6,182 bases of DNA, taken from contig CP070828.1 of the NCBI GenBank assembly GCA_020344715.1, positions 52,519 through 58,700 of the forward strand, given 5' to 3'. The number at the start of each line of letters is the position of its first letter. Position 1 is the first letter of the stretch. The position numbers and the translations under genes are program-made. Below, in pieces: positions 1 to 5,466 of the stretch. A model generated the notes under the pieces. It worked only from the letters and a program-made list of their open reading frames with translations. It was not told the DNA's origin and did not search any database. Origin of the DNA: Candidatus Bathyarchaeota archaeon. GTDB taxonomy: Archaea > Thermoproteota > Bathyarchaeia > Bathyarchaeales > Bathyarchaeaceae.

Positions 1-39
1 GCGTGCAGAACCGTTTTCCTGAGGACGTTCGCACTAGTG

Positions 40-85
40 AGGAATGAAAATGAAAGAATGATTTCGTGATTCTAATCTCACGGAA
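40..85 (-). terminator. Candidate terminator of the M20 peptidase gene
   Basis: A hairpin is formed by 62-69 and 78-85 (8 pairs, one of them G-T, 8-nt loop). It starts 33 nt past the M20 stop codon on the minus strand. It is followed on that strand by a pyrimidine- and T-rich stretch (about 61-40). Archaeal termination depends mainly on T-rich tracts, so this is a plausible 3' end. No other gene is visible in 1-118; the longest minus-strand reading frame there, from a GTG at 84, closes after 15 codons. The assignment rests on position and composition only. Confidence 0.4.
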
Positions 86-118
86 GTGACTAATTTCTCC
101 TTTTCATGTGTGTGGCAT

Positions 119-1228
119 TCAAGTTTCTCGTTTAAGCATGTTTACTAGCACTTCCGTGAACTCACGTAATCGATCTATGTTAATGTGCTCACCTGCAGTG
201 TGGCCCATGTGCCCGGGGCCGATGATGGCGGTTTTTATTCCAGCAGTGTGGTAGAAATAGACTGAATCGGTCCTTCCTAGCTCTATGCGGAGAGAGGGCG
301 GGTATCCAAGGGTGCGGAAGACTGAGTCCACAACCAACGATGCAACCTCTTCGGTTTTGTCAACTAGGTAGGGTAACTGAACTTTGGAATTGAAATCGCA
401 CGCTACCTTGACTTCTTCTATCTTCTCCAGCGACGAGCGTATCGCGTCTGTAACTTCCTGAGGTTTCTCGCCGGGAAAAAGCCTCCGTTCACAGGTTATT
501 CTGCACTCTCCTGGAACAATATTTATCGCCCGTCCTCCTTCGATGAGAGCCACGTTGATGGGCATTTCAGCCTCAAAGTCGTCGAGCTTAAATCTCCCCG
601 GTGGAATTTGCCGAATCGTGTTTATCACCGCGACCATGTCGTACACGGCGTTTTTTCCAAGATGCGGAGTTGAGGAATGCGCCTCTTTTCCAAGAGTCCG
701 AACGGTGAAAGACACTCTTCCCGTACATCCGACGCTTACTGTCCATTTGTCGTTAATTACTGTAGGCTCAATGTTTATACCATAGTCTGCCGTGAAGCGT
801 GGATTATTCGCGAGAAAGTATGGTGCTCCTAGCCAACTTCTTCCGCGATATTCGATTGCGTTATCCTCGTAGTTCACGAACTGCACAATCAATTTGGCAA
901 ACCTGCTGTTTTCCAAGCGGGAAAGTGCAGAGAGAGTGGCAGCTATTCCGCCCTTAGCATCAGACGTTCCGAGTCCATATAGTCTATTGTCTCTTAGCGT
1001 GGGAGTGAGAGCGTCCGCCCACTCGTTTGAGGGAGAAACGGTATCAAAATGCGTATTCATCAGGAACGATTTCTCTCCATCGAAGATTTTCTCTCCAGTA
1101 ACATTGAAAAGCTCATCAACGTTTACCCGGAAGCCTAGCGTTTCAAGATGGGCCGACAAGAAGGAGGCACAATCTTTCATGCCATCGGCAACTTTATCGG
1201 GTGTAACTTGATACGTGGGGAACTTCAC
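119..1228 (-). CDS. M20-family metallopeptidase/deacylase (ArgE/DapE/LysK-like)
   Basis: Predicted cytosolic two-metal hydrolase of the ArgE/DapE/ACY1/CPG2 group, which cleaves amide bonds of N-acylated amino acids or small peptides; the substrate cannot be told. Visible motifs are THFDTV (H60, D62), GTSDAKGG (D90), the catalytic NYED (E121, D122), NIEPT (E154), the dimerisation-domain AHSSTPHLGKNA (H184), INIVPGE (N236) and C-terminal AGEHINI (H348). The usual Glu-Glu pair reads Glu-Asp here. The length of 369 residues is slightly short for the family. The GTG start at 1228 has AAAGGA four bases upstream (1233-1238), but the same frame continues upstream into codons for VEILKELV, which resembles the family's first helix and has no start codon before a stop, so the N-terminus may be frameshifted (see the entry at 1229-1268). 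It lies 89 nt downstream of the M29 aminopeptidase and is probably co-transcribed with it. The family call is firm; the specific enzyme name is not. Confidence 0.88.
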   Translation of the reverse strand: MKFPTYQVTPDKVADGMKDCASFLSAHLETLGFRVNVDELFNVTGEKIFDGEKSFLMNTHFDTVSPSNEWADALTPTLRDNRLYGLGTSDAKGGIAATLSALSRLENSRFAKLIVQFVNYEDNAIEYRGRSWLGAPYFLANNPRFTADYGINIEPTVINDKWTVSVGCTGRVSFTVRTLGKEAHSSTPHLGKNAVYDMVAVINTIRQIPPGRFKLDDFEAEMPINVALIEGGRAINIVPGECRITCERRLFPGEKPQEVTDAIRSSLEKIEEVKVACDFNSKVQLPYLVDKTEEVASLVVDSVFRTLGYPPSLRIELGRTDSVYFYHTAGIKTAIIGPGHMGHTAGEHINIDRLREFTEVLVNMLKRET

Positions 1229-1268
1229 TAGTTCCTTTAATATTTCTACCGAATTCGTGCGTTGTCAT
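1229..1268 (-). other. Possible displaced N-terminal coding segment of the M20 gene
   Basis: Reading upstream from the GTG at 1228 in the same frame gives TNSVEILKELV before KFPTYQ, a good match in character to the first helix of M20 enzymes. That frame meets TGA with no ATG, GTG or TTG in between. An ATG at 1268-1266 (followed by codons for TTHEF) lies in the other frame, offset by exactly one base; GGAGG directly abuts it. Removing one base, for example a G of the GG at about 1249-1250, would give MTTHEF joined to VEILKELVKFPT. This would be a one-base sequencing error, a real frameshift, or chance. Confidence 0.4.
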
Positions 1269-1317
1269 CCTCCACAAGTTTACGCGTGCTTCGACGTGAT
1301 AAGACTGCAGGCGCGTT

Positions 1318-2334
1318 TCAGATTAGGTACCGATCGGCTTCCATTATTTGTTTACCGTCAACCCAGACACTGCATTTTTTCAGTAGCCCGTCTACGTGAG
1401 TTTCTGATCTCCAATCAGCTCCGGTTTCGTCCGGGTATGGACTGCCGAACGCAAGATGCACCCGAGCCTTTTCATCCTGCAGTAGATTTCCGATCAGTGG
1501 TTTCATGAGAAGTTCGACATTGGTTGGCAAAGCGAATTCCCCAGCCTTGTTACTGTTTTCATCGGTCTTCAAGTATTCAGTTAGCTCTTTTCTCAACTGA
1601 GAATTGTCACAATCGAGAGTAGCCAAGTTCACCCTGGAATTTTCGATATCCGCATGTACGGGCGTATTGGAATCGCTTTCAGGTCTGGTTAGGCATCCAT
1701 ACTTATCGCTGAACCAGTCGCCCAATTCATCGATGACTATGTGCCCATTCAATTCTGCCACCGCAGTGAATAGTTCACCTTCAGGTAGATTGCCCCATCT
1801 TCCTTTCTCATGATATATGCCGTCGCTCTTGACCCATTTCCAATCGGGATTCAATTCGGCTTGCAGATTTGTGCCAGCGGGATTTTTCACTTCGAGTTTT
1901 TCAGCATCTTTGACGTTTTCGTATAGTTTTTCGGTGAGCTTCGCGATTTGCCGGTAATCAGAGCACATGCCTTCTTCCATTAATCGCCTCTTAACGCTGG
2001 GCATGTGTCCATGTCGTGCATATTTCAAGGCAGTCTTCATGAAAGGCCTTCTCAGCGTCTCGAGTTCTCCTTTTCTGCTTTCCGTCGCCCAAAACGTAAC
2101 GTCAGCTTTAGGAATGGCGCGCTCAATTTCTTTAGGAAGACTGGGCATGGGTCGGTTTCCATAGTCTTCGAGAACGTGCATTTCTACGTGGGTAGTCACT
2201 CGGTGAGCTGCGTGTCTTAAGGCCTCACCAATGGTAATAGTGCTTTTGTCAGTAACGATTAGGACATGCTCTCCAGGTTTGATACCCATGCAAACTTCGA
2301 CGGCGTTCTTGGCGCCTTGATGCAGTGTTCCCAT
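1318..2334 (-). CDS. M29-family aminopeptidase (aminopeptidase T/AmpS-like)
   Basis: Predicted co-catalytic metal aminopeptidase that releases N-terminal residues from peptides in the cytosol (family M29, thermophilic metalloprotease fold). The N-terminal part (about 1-150) has the family's GIKPGEHVLIVTD start. The C-terminal catalytic part holds AGTNLQAEL (153-161), RWGNLPEGELFT with predicted ligand E187, KAGEFALPTN with E266, VHLAFGSPY with H293 and Y300, and ETHVDG with H313 and D315. These match the Glu, Glu, His, Tyr, His, Asp set known for AmpS/AmpT, including the seven-residue His-Tyr spacing. At 338 residues it is shorter than the bacterial enzymes (about 360-410), with a compact loop between Y300 and H313. 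The ATG start is backed by AGGTGA (2339-2344) four bases away and a TATA box. The M20 gene follows 89 nt downstream, suggesting a peptide-catabolism pair. Confidence 0.9.
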   Translation of the reverse strand: MGTLHQGAKNAVEVCMGIKPGEHVLIVTDKSTITIGEALRHAAHRVTTHVEMHVLEDYGNRPMPSLPKEIERAIPKADVTFWATESRKGELETLRRPFMKTALKYARHGHMPSVKRRLMEEGMCSDYRQIAKLTEKLYENVKDAEKLEVKNPAGTNLQAELNPDWKWVKSDGIYHEKGRWGNLPEGELFTAVAELNGHIVIDELGDWFSDKYGCLTRPESDSNTPVHADIENSRVNLATLDCDNSQLRKELTEYLKTDENSNKAGEFALPTNVELLMKPLIGNLLQDEKARVHLAFGSPYPDETGADWRSETHVDGLLKKCSVWVDGKQIMEADRYLI

Positions 2335-2367
2335 AAATTCACCTTTACTTGAAGGGATGATGCTAAG

Positions 2368-2373
2368 TATATA
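2368..2373 (-). promoter_or_regulatory. TATA box of the M29 aminopeptidase gene
   Basis: A perfect TATATA, preceded on the minus strand by an A-rich segment (GGAAAAACTTC) that could serve as BRE, is centred about 37 nt upstream of the ATG at 2334. Transcription starting roughly 25 nt downstream of it would give a leader of about 10-15 nt containing AGGTGA. The hexamer is self-complementary, so orientation is inferred from the downstream gene. Confidence 0.55.
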
Positions 2374-2419
2374 GAAGTTTTTCCAAGGGTTCTTCCAACT
2401 CAGGAACTACACGTGCGAT

Positions 2420-2426
2420 GAAAAAT
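2420..2426 (-). terminator. Weak T-tract after the HTH-like gene
   Basis: On the minus strand a run of five T (GGATTTTTC) lies about 15 nt past the TAG stop at 2440-2442. A short oligo-T downstream of a stop is compatible with archaeal termination. There is no convincing hairpin and the tract is short, so this is a weak call. It would separate the HTH-like gene from the promoter of the M29 gene in the same 105-nt spacer. Confidence 0.25.
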
Positions 2427-2439
2427 CCTTTAGGCCACG

Positions 2440-2727
2440 CTAGGTCTCAACCCACCAAATCCACGCTCTTCTTTCAACTGACAGCTGTCCTTTCACAACT
2501 CCTCGGAGTCGTAGTCGATTAAGAAAAACTGGAGTCCTATCTGGGCAAGAAACCCTACGCTTCCTAGTTTTCTCTTCAATTTCTCTTGTTGTCAAAGGCT
2601 GACTAGCTGTTCGCAATAATGAGACTATCAGTTCGACGGCCTCATCTTCGCTGAGCCGCTTGAAACTCACTGTCTCACTTCTCCATTTAAGAGCAGAAAT
2701 CAAAGGGCAAGCTCTTAATGTACGCAT
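2440..2727 (-). CDS. Small HTH/winged-helix-like protein of unknown function
   Basis: I do not recognise a named family. The sequence looks like a compact helix-turn-helix or winged-helix domain: an amphipathic helix (about 26-40, SEDEAVELIVSLLRT), then QPLTTREIEEKT (43-54, helix-turn-helix style), CPDRTPVFLNRLRLRGVVKG (61-80, possible recognition helix and turn) and a tryptophan-rich end SVERRAWIWWVET. The protein is basic in its centre, consistent with nucleic-acid binding (inference). The first 19 residues are unlike the rest. A GTG at 2670 (V20), preceded by GGAGAAGTGA, is a better-supplied start than the ATG at 2727 and would give a 76-residue protein beginning SFKRLSEDEA. The gene is divergent from the phosphoesterase gene across 98 bp, so it could regulate it or work with it. 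C61 is the only Cys in the core, so a zinc site is unlikely. Confidence 0.65.
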   Translation of the reverse strand: MRTLRACPLISALKWRSETVSFKRLSEDEAVELIVSLLRTASQPLTTREIEEKTRKRRVSCPDRTPVFLNRLRLRGVVKGQLSVERRAWIWWVET

Positions 2728-2780
2728 CGTGATTTATCTTTTTAGCGCTCTCATTTCACCTCAATGAAAAATGCCATCAA

Positions 2781-2790
2781 TTATTTATGG
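2781..2790. promoter_or_regulatory. Possible shared TATA element in the divergent spacer
   Basis: TTATTTATGG, read as CCATAAATAA on the other strand, is one of the main A/T-rich blocks in the 98-bp spacer 2728-2825. Read on plus, it would place a start site near 2811, about 15 nt before the phosphoesterase start. Read on minus, it would place one near 2760, about 33 nt before the ATG at 2727. A second A/T block on minus (AAAAAGATAAAT, about 2733-2744) better fits the internal GTG at 2670. Neither is a strong consensus match. Confidence 0.3.
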
Positions 2791-2825
2791 CTCGAACCTA
2801 AAGTAAACCAGCGAAAGGGAAAGAA

Positions 2826-3206
2826 TTGACGGTTCAATCTCCTCCAAGGTTTGTCATTCAGAAACATCAAGCAACCCATCTGCACTACGATTTCAGACTG
2901 GAGATGGATGGTGTATTGAAAAGCTGGGCTCTGCCAAAAGATCCCCCCACAAAATCAGGGGTGAGACGACTAGCAGTTCAGGTTGAAGATCACCCAGTTG
3001 ACTACATCGATTTCGAAGGTTCAATTCCAGAAGGCACGTACGGTGCGGGCACAGTAGAAATCTGGGATAAAGGAACATACATCCTAAGAACTCGAAAGGA
3101 AGGCAAGATTGAATTCACTCTTCAAGGAAACAAGCTCGAAGGAATCTACCTACTCATCCGCTTCCGAAACAGAAACTGGCTGTTTTTCAGAAAAAAAGAC
3201 TCCTAG
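2826..3206 (+). CDS. Stand-alone LigD-type 3'-phosphoesterase (PE domain)
   Basis: Predicted Mn-dependent DNA/RNA 3'-end-healing enzyme, equal to the PE domain of bacterial LigD (PF13298 type). It trims 3' ribonucleotides and 3'-phosphates so that broken ends can be ligated. The full domain is present: QKHQATHLHYDFRLE (12-26), WALPKDP (34-40), VEDHPVDYIDFEGSIPEGTY (53-72) and C-terminal NWLFFRKKDS. By the known spacing in Pseudomonas LigD (H42, H48, D50, R52, H84, Y88) the equivalents are H14, H20, D22, R24, H56 and Y60, all intact, so it should be active. No polymerase or ligase domain is attached and none is nearby, as in other archaeal stand-alone PE proteins. The start is TTG; a stop (TAA at 2799-2801) lies nine codons upstream with no other start between. 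It is the only plus-strand gene and ends flush against the FtsY stop. Confidence 0.9.
   Translation: MTVQSPPRFVIQKHQATHLHYDFRLEMDGVLKSWALPKDPPTKSGVRRLAVQVEDHPVDYIDFEGSIPEGTYGAGTVEIWDKGTYILRTRKEGKIEFTLQGNKLEGIYLLIRFRNRNWLFFRKKDS
3167..3187 (+). terminator. Possible 3'-end hairpin and T-tract of the phosphoesterase gene
   Basis: AAACAG (3167-3172) pairs with CTGTTT (3180-3185) around a 7-nt loop, and the second arm runs into five T (3183-3187). It lies inside the coding region, about 20 nt before the stop. Real termination here would cut off the stop codon, so it could only influence a 3' end formed further on. No good T-tract follows immediately after the stop, where the opposite-strand ftsY begins. 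Confidence 0.2.
3191..3197 (-). terminator. T7 terminator of the ftsY operon, antisense within the phosphoesterase gene
   Basis: On the minus strand a run of seven T (GAGTC then T7) begins about 10 nt past the TAG stop of ftsY. Oligo-T of this length just after a stop is a typical archaeal terminator. Because the two genes abut, the tract is also codons for the C-terminal RKKD of the phosphoesterase on the other strand. Confidence 0.5.
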
Positions 3207-4112
3207 CTACTTCAGAATCATTTCCGTAAACTGCTCCGGCCTAAACTCTTCAAGATCGTCGTACGTCTGACCCGTGCCAATAAACACTATAGGTTTCTTG
3301 GTTACGTAGGTTACGCTCAGGGCTGAGCCTCCTTTCACGTCAGCGTCCACTTTCGTCAAGATCGTCCCGTCAATACCAACTCGGAGATGGAATTCCTCCG
3401 CTTGCATAACCGCGTCATTTCCCGTCAACGAGTCAACGGTCAGAATCGTCAAGTCCGGGTTTATGACCTTCTTAATCTTCGCCAGTTCATTCATCAGATT
3501 TCGATCTGTTTGAATGCGTCCAGCCGTATCGATGAGTACAGTGTTGATCCGATGAGCCTTGGCGTGGTTTATTGCATCATAGGCTACTGCTGCGGGGTCA
3601 GCTCCGTACGTGTGTTTGATCATACGTACGCCCAATCGTTTTGCGTGTTCCTCCAGCTGCTCAATGGAACCGGCTCGGTAGGTGTCACTACATGCGAGCA
3701 CAACCAAATAGCCGTTTTTCGTCAGAAGGTTTGCCACCTTGGCTATGCTTGTGGTTTTGCCTGTGCCGTTTATTCCAACGAAAACTATGACCAAAGGTTG
3801 GTTTCCTTTCTTCTTTTCTTGGGCAAGTTCAAACAGATCGATTCTTTCATTCCCTGACAGAATCTCGAGTAGCACTTCGCGAAGGTTCTTTTCCACGAGC
3901 TCTCGTTTATCCTCAAGACGCTTGACCTGTACGCCGTCTAGACGCTTCTCGATTTCACCGCAAATATGGTCAGCGACGGAAACGGCCACGTCATTTTCTA
4001 CGAGGTTGATTCTGAACTCTTCCAGCATCGGACGGAGCTTCTCAGCTTTAAGTTCGGTTGTGGCAACTTTGCTAATAAGTCCGCTAAAGCCTTCCCTAAG
4101 TTTTCTGAACAT
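3207..4112 (-). CDS. ftsY: Signal recognition particle receptor FtsY
   Basis: SRP receptor GTPase. It docks the SRP54-ribosome complex at the cytoplasmic membrane, and reciprocal GTP hydrolysis hands the nascent chain to the Sec translocon. The N domain is a helical bundle (about 1-100) and the G domain follows: G1 GINGTGKTT (113-121), G2 DTYRAG (143-148), G3 DTAGR (195-199), G4 TKVD (253-256) and closing GTGQ (279-282). Features separating it from SRP54 are RNLMNELAKIKKV after G3, the end YDDLEEFRPEQF, and no methionine-rich M domain. At 301 residues it lacks the long acidic A domain of E. coli FtsY, as usual in archaea; the basic N-terminal helix MFRKLREGFSGLISK probably contacts lipid. The ATG overlaps prefoldin alpha by 17 nt with no clear Shine-Dalgarno at normal distance, so coupling is likely. 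It is last in the operon. Confidence 0.96.
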   Translation of the reverse strand: MFRKLREGFSGLISKVATTELKAEKLRPMLEEFRINLVENDVAVSVADHICGEIEKRLDGVQVKRLEDKRELVEKNLREVLLEILSGNERIDLFELAQEKKKGNQPLVIVFVGINGTGKTTSIAKVANLLTKNGYLVVLACSDTYRAGSIEQLEEHAKRLGVRMIKHTYGADPAAVAYDAINHAKAHRINTVLIDTAGRIQTDRNLMNELAKIKKVINPDLTILTVDSLTGNDAVMQAEEFHLRVGIDGTILTKVDADVKGGSALSVTYVTKKPIVFIGTGQTYDDLEEFRPEQFTEMILK

Positions 4113-4548
4113 TCCGCTTTCGCTCGGAGTCTCTCAACTTCTGGCTCAGTTCTTGCAGTTTGGTTTGGTCTTCTTCCATTTTCTGAGCAACCTGGGTGAA
4201 CTGCTGTTGAAGCGTACCTCTTGTCTTTTCTAGCTGAGCAACGCGGTTCCCCACTGTTTCTTTAGCTTCCGACAGTGATTTTTCAACGGATATGCCAGCG
4301 CCCATTCCGACGATGATCTTTTCTGTGCTCTCGAGCTTCGCTCGGATGTAGGAGCCTCCTCCGATCGGGACAAAAAGGGATGCATCATCGTCTTCCTTTT
4401 CCAGACCGTCCAAGGTCAGCTTGGCATAGTTAAGTTCAGTCAACATAGCATTGACGAGATTTAGTCGTGACTGTAGAGTATTGGCTGTTCCTTCCAGTAG
4501 TCGCAGTTCGACAATCAACCGACGTAAGGTTTCATCGCTGGTCGACAA
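4096..4548 (-). CDS. pfdA: Prefoldin subunit alpha
   Basis: Subunit of the archaeal prefoldin hexamer (two alpha, four beta), a jellyfish-shaped, ATP-independent chaperone that holds unfolded chains and passes them to the group II chaperonin. The protein is 150 residues with the expected plan: N-terminal coiled coil (about 5-50), a central beta-hairpin segment (about 57-88, with LFVPIGGGSYIRA and IIVGMGAGISVEKS, the family signature), then a C-terminal coiled coil (about 90-145) ending in a charged tail. The start is TTG at 4548, three bases after the L18Ae stop, with GGGAG eight bases upstream (4557-4561) lying at the end of the preceding gene. The 3' end overlaps ftsY by 17 nt. This position between LX and ftsY is standard in archaea and supports the call over prefoldin beta. 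Confidence 0.94.
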   Translation of the reverse strand: MSTSDETLRRLIVELRLLEGTANTLQSRLNLVNAMLTELNYAKLTLDGLEKEDDDASLFVPIGGGSYIRAKLESTEKIIVGMGAGISVEKSLSEAKETVGNRVAQLEKTRGTLQQQFTQVAQKMEEDQTKLQELSQKLRDSERKRNVQKT

Positions 4549-4551
4549 GGT

Positions 4552-4788
4552 CTAGTCTCCCGCTGCAAATTTCTTTAATATCGGATCTGTAACCTCTTCG
4601 AGCGATATTTCTTTGGTCTCTAGAACCTTGATTTGGAAACGTTTGGCTCTGTGTTTGCTTCCGAATTCCTTGTAGATCTTCTCCACAGCGTCTTCAGGTT
4701 TTAAGGCTCTAACTTCTTTTCTAAAACTTGTTTTCCAGTTTGGCTTGTCTATCTTCCCAGTGATCCGAAAAATCTTGACTTCACTCAT
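4552..4788 (-). CDS. rplX: Ribosomal protein eL20 (L18Ae/LX)
   Basis: Small large-subunit protein of 78 residues, the archaeal LX, related to half of eukaryotic L18a. Visible features are the opening beta strand VKIFRITGKI, the basic KPNWKTSFRKEVRALKPEDAVEKIY segment (residues 15-39) with the family's ALKPEDAVEKIY helix, GSKHRAKRFQIKVLETKEI (43-61) and the C-terminal EVTDPILKKF. The ATG start lies inside aIF6, giving an 8-nt overlap, and GGTG sits seven bases before the start, so translation is probably coupled. The neighbours aIF6 and prefoldin alpha are the conserved archaeal context. The name varies between databases (rplX, rpl18a, rpl20e). Confidence 0.94.
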   Translation of the reverse strand: MSEVKIFRITGKIDKPNWKTSFRKEVRALKPEDAVEKIYKEFGSKHRAKRFQIKVLETKEISLEEVTDPILKKFAAGD

Positions 4789-5464
4789 CTTCTTTCACCA
4801 CATCTAAAGCCTGCCCAATAATGAACAATTCAGGTCCGGTCGTTAGAGAACCGGCTACCACCGTGTGGGAGCTGCCGATGAGCCCAGTTGCCACGTACGG
4901 AATGCCACAGTTTATCGTTCCAACATCAACAGGCGCCTTTAGAACATCTGCCAAAAGCTCTTGCTCCTCCTCTTTTAACAACGGATGGGCAAGCACACCC
5001 TTATTTGTTGCGATGGCAAGCGAACCCACATAGGGAAGCCCAGCGATTTCACCGGGCACAGTTTCAACGCCCAAAGTGTCACCTATCTTCTTCAAGTCTG
5101 CCTTTCTGATTCTGGGGTCAACTAAAGCCCCAAAATCGTTTGTGAGGATAACGTTTCCGTAGGCTGTTGTTTTGGTGTTCATAACGGCAACGTTAATTTC
5201 AGAACAAATCGATTTGATAGCTTGAATCTCTTCTTCACGGACGAAGTGAGGAAGAACTATGCCGTGAGAGTTGGCACTGGCCAGTGCTCCAATCAAAACC
5301 GATTCTCCAATCAATGTTTGAATCACTCTGACTTTTAACCAGTCCTGGAGCTTTTCCGTTTTGTTTTCGGACACGACAGGAGGTACAATTCCCATCTTCT
5401 CGGTGATTAAGGAATAAACGCCTATGCAGGCGCTGCCAAAGAAGTCGAGAAGGAAGATGGACAA
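4781..5464 (-). CDS. eif6: Translation initiation factor 6 (aIF6)
   Basis: Binds the large ribosomal subunit at the uL14/uL24 face and prevents premature joining with the small subunit; also a late assembly factor. At 227 residues it has the normal length for the single pentein-fold domain made of five pseudo-repeats. Recognisable blocks are FFGSACIGVYSLITEKMGIVPP (9-30), ANSHGIVLPHFV (64-75), TTAYGNVILTNDFGALVDPRI, AGLPYVGSLAIATNKGVLAHP, and INCGIPYVATGLIGSSHTVVAGSLTTGPE near the C-terminus. The start is TTG, two bases after the eL31 stop, and is fixed by GGAG at 5472-5475 with 7-nt spacing plus a correct N-terminal length. The 3' end overlaps the LX gene by 8 nt. The genes on both sides are large-subunit proteins, which fits its role. 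Confidence 0.95.
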   Translation of the reverse strand: MSIFLLDFFGSACIGVYSLITEKMGIVPPVVSENKTEKLQDWLKVRVIQTLIGESVLIGALASANSHGIVLPHFVREEEIQAIKSICSEINVAVMNTKTTAYGNVILTNDFGALVDPRIRKADLKKIGDTLGVETVPGEIAGLPYVGSLAIATNKGVLAHPLLKEEEQELLADVLKAPVDVGTINCGIPYVATGLIGSSHTVVAGSLTTGPELFIIGQALDVVKEDE

Positions 5465-5466
5465 CG

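Noticed and set aside
543..2220. Several short plus-strand open frames opposite the M20 and M29 genes
   Set aside because: They are antisense shadows of genes with complete catalytic motifs and carry no protein-like pattern of their own.
2755..2768. Strong Shine-Dalgarno-like TGAGGTGAAATG on the minus strand in the divergent spacer
   Set aside because: The adjacent ATG opens only a six-codon frame, and the HTH-like frame has a stop between it and the ATG at 2727, so it does not serve a recognisable gene.
3600..3635. Repeated CGTACG palindromes resembling an operator
   Set aside because: They lie deep inside the ftsY coding sequence and fit ordinary codons; nothing suggests a regulatory site there.
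3387..4233. Two long plus-strand open frames (156 and 164 codons) opposite ftsY and prefoldin alpha
   Set aside because: Both lie wholly antisense to genes with unmistakable motifs, overlap one another, and show no recognisable domain or plausible start signals.
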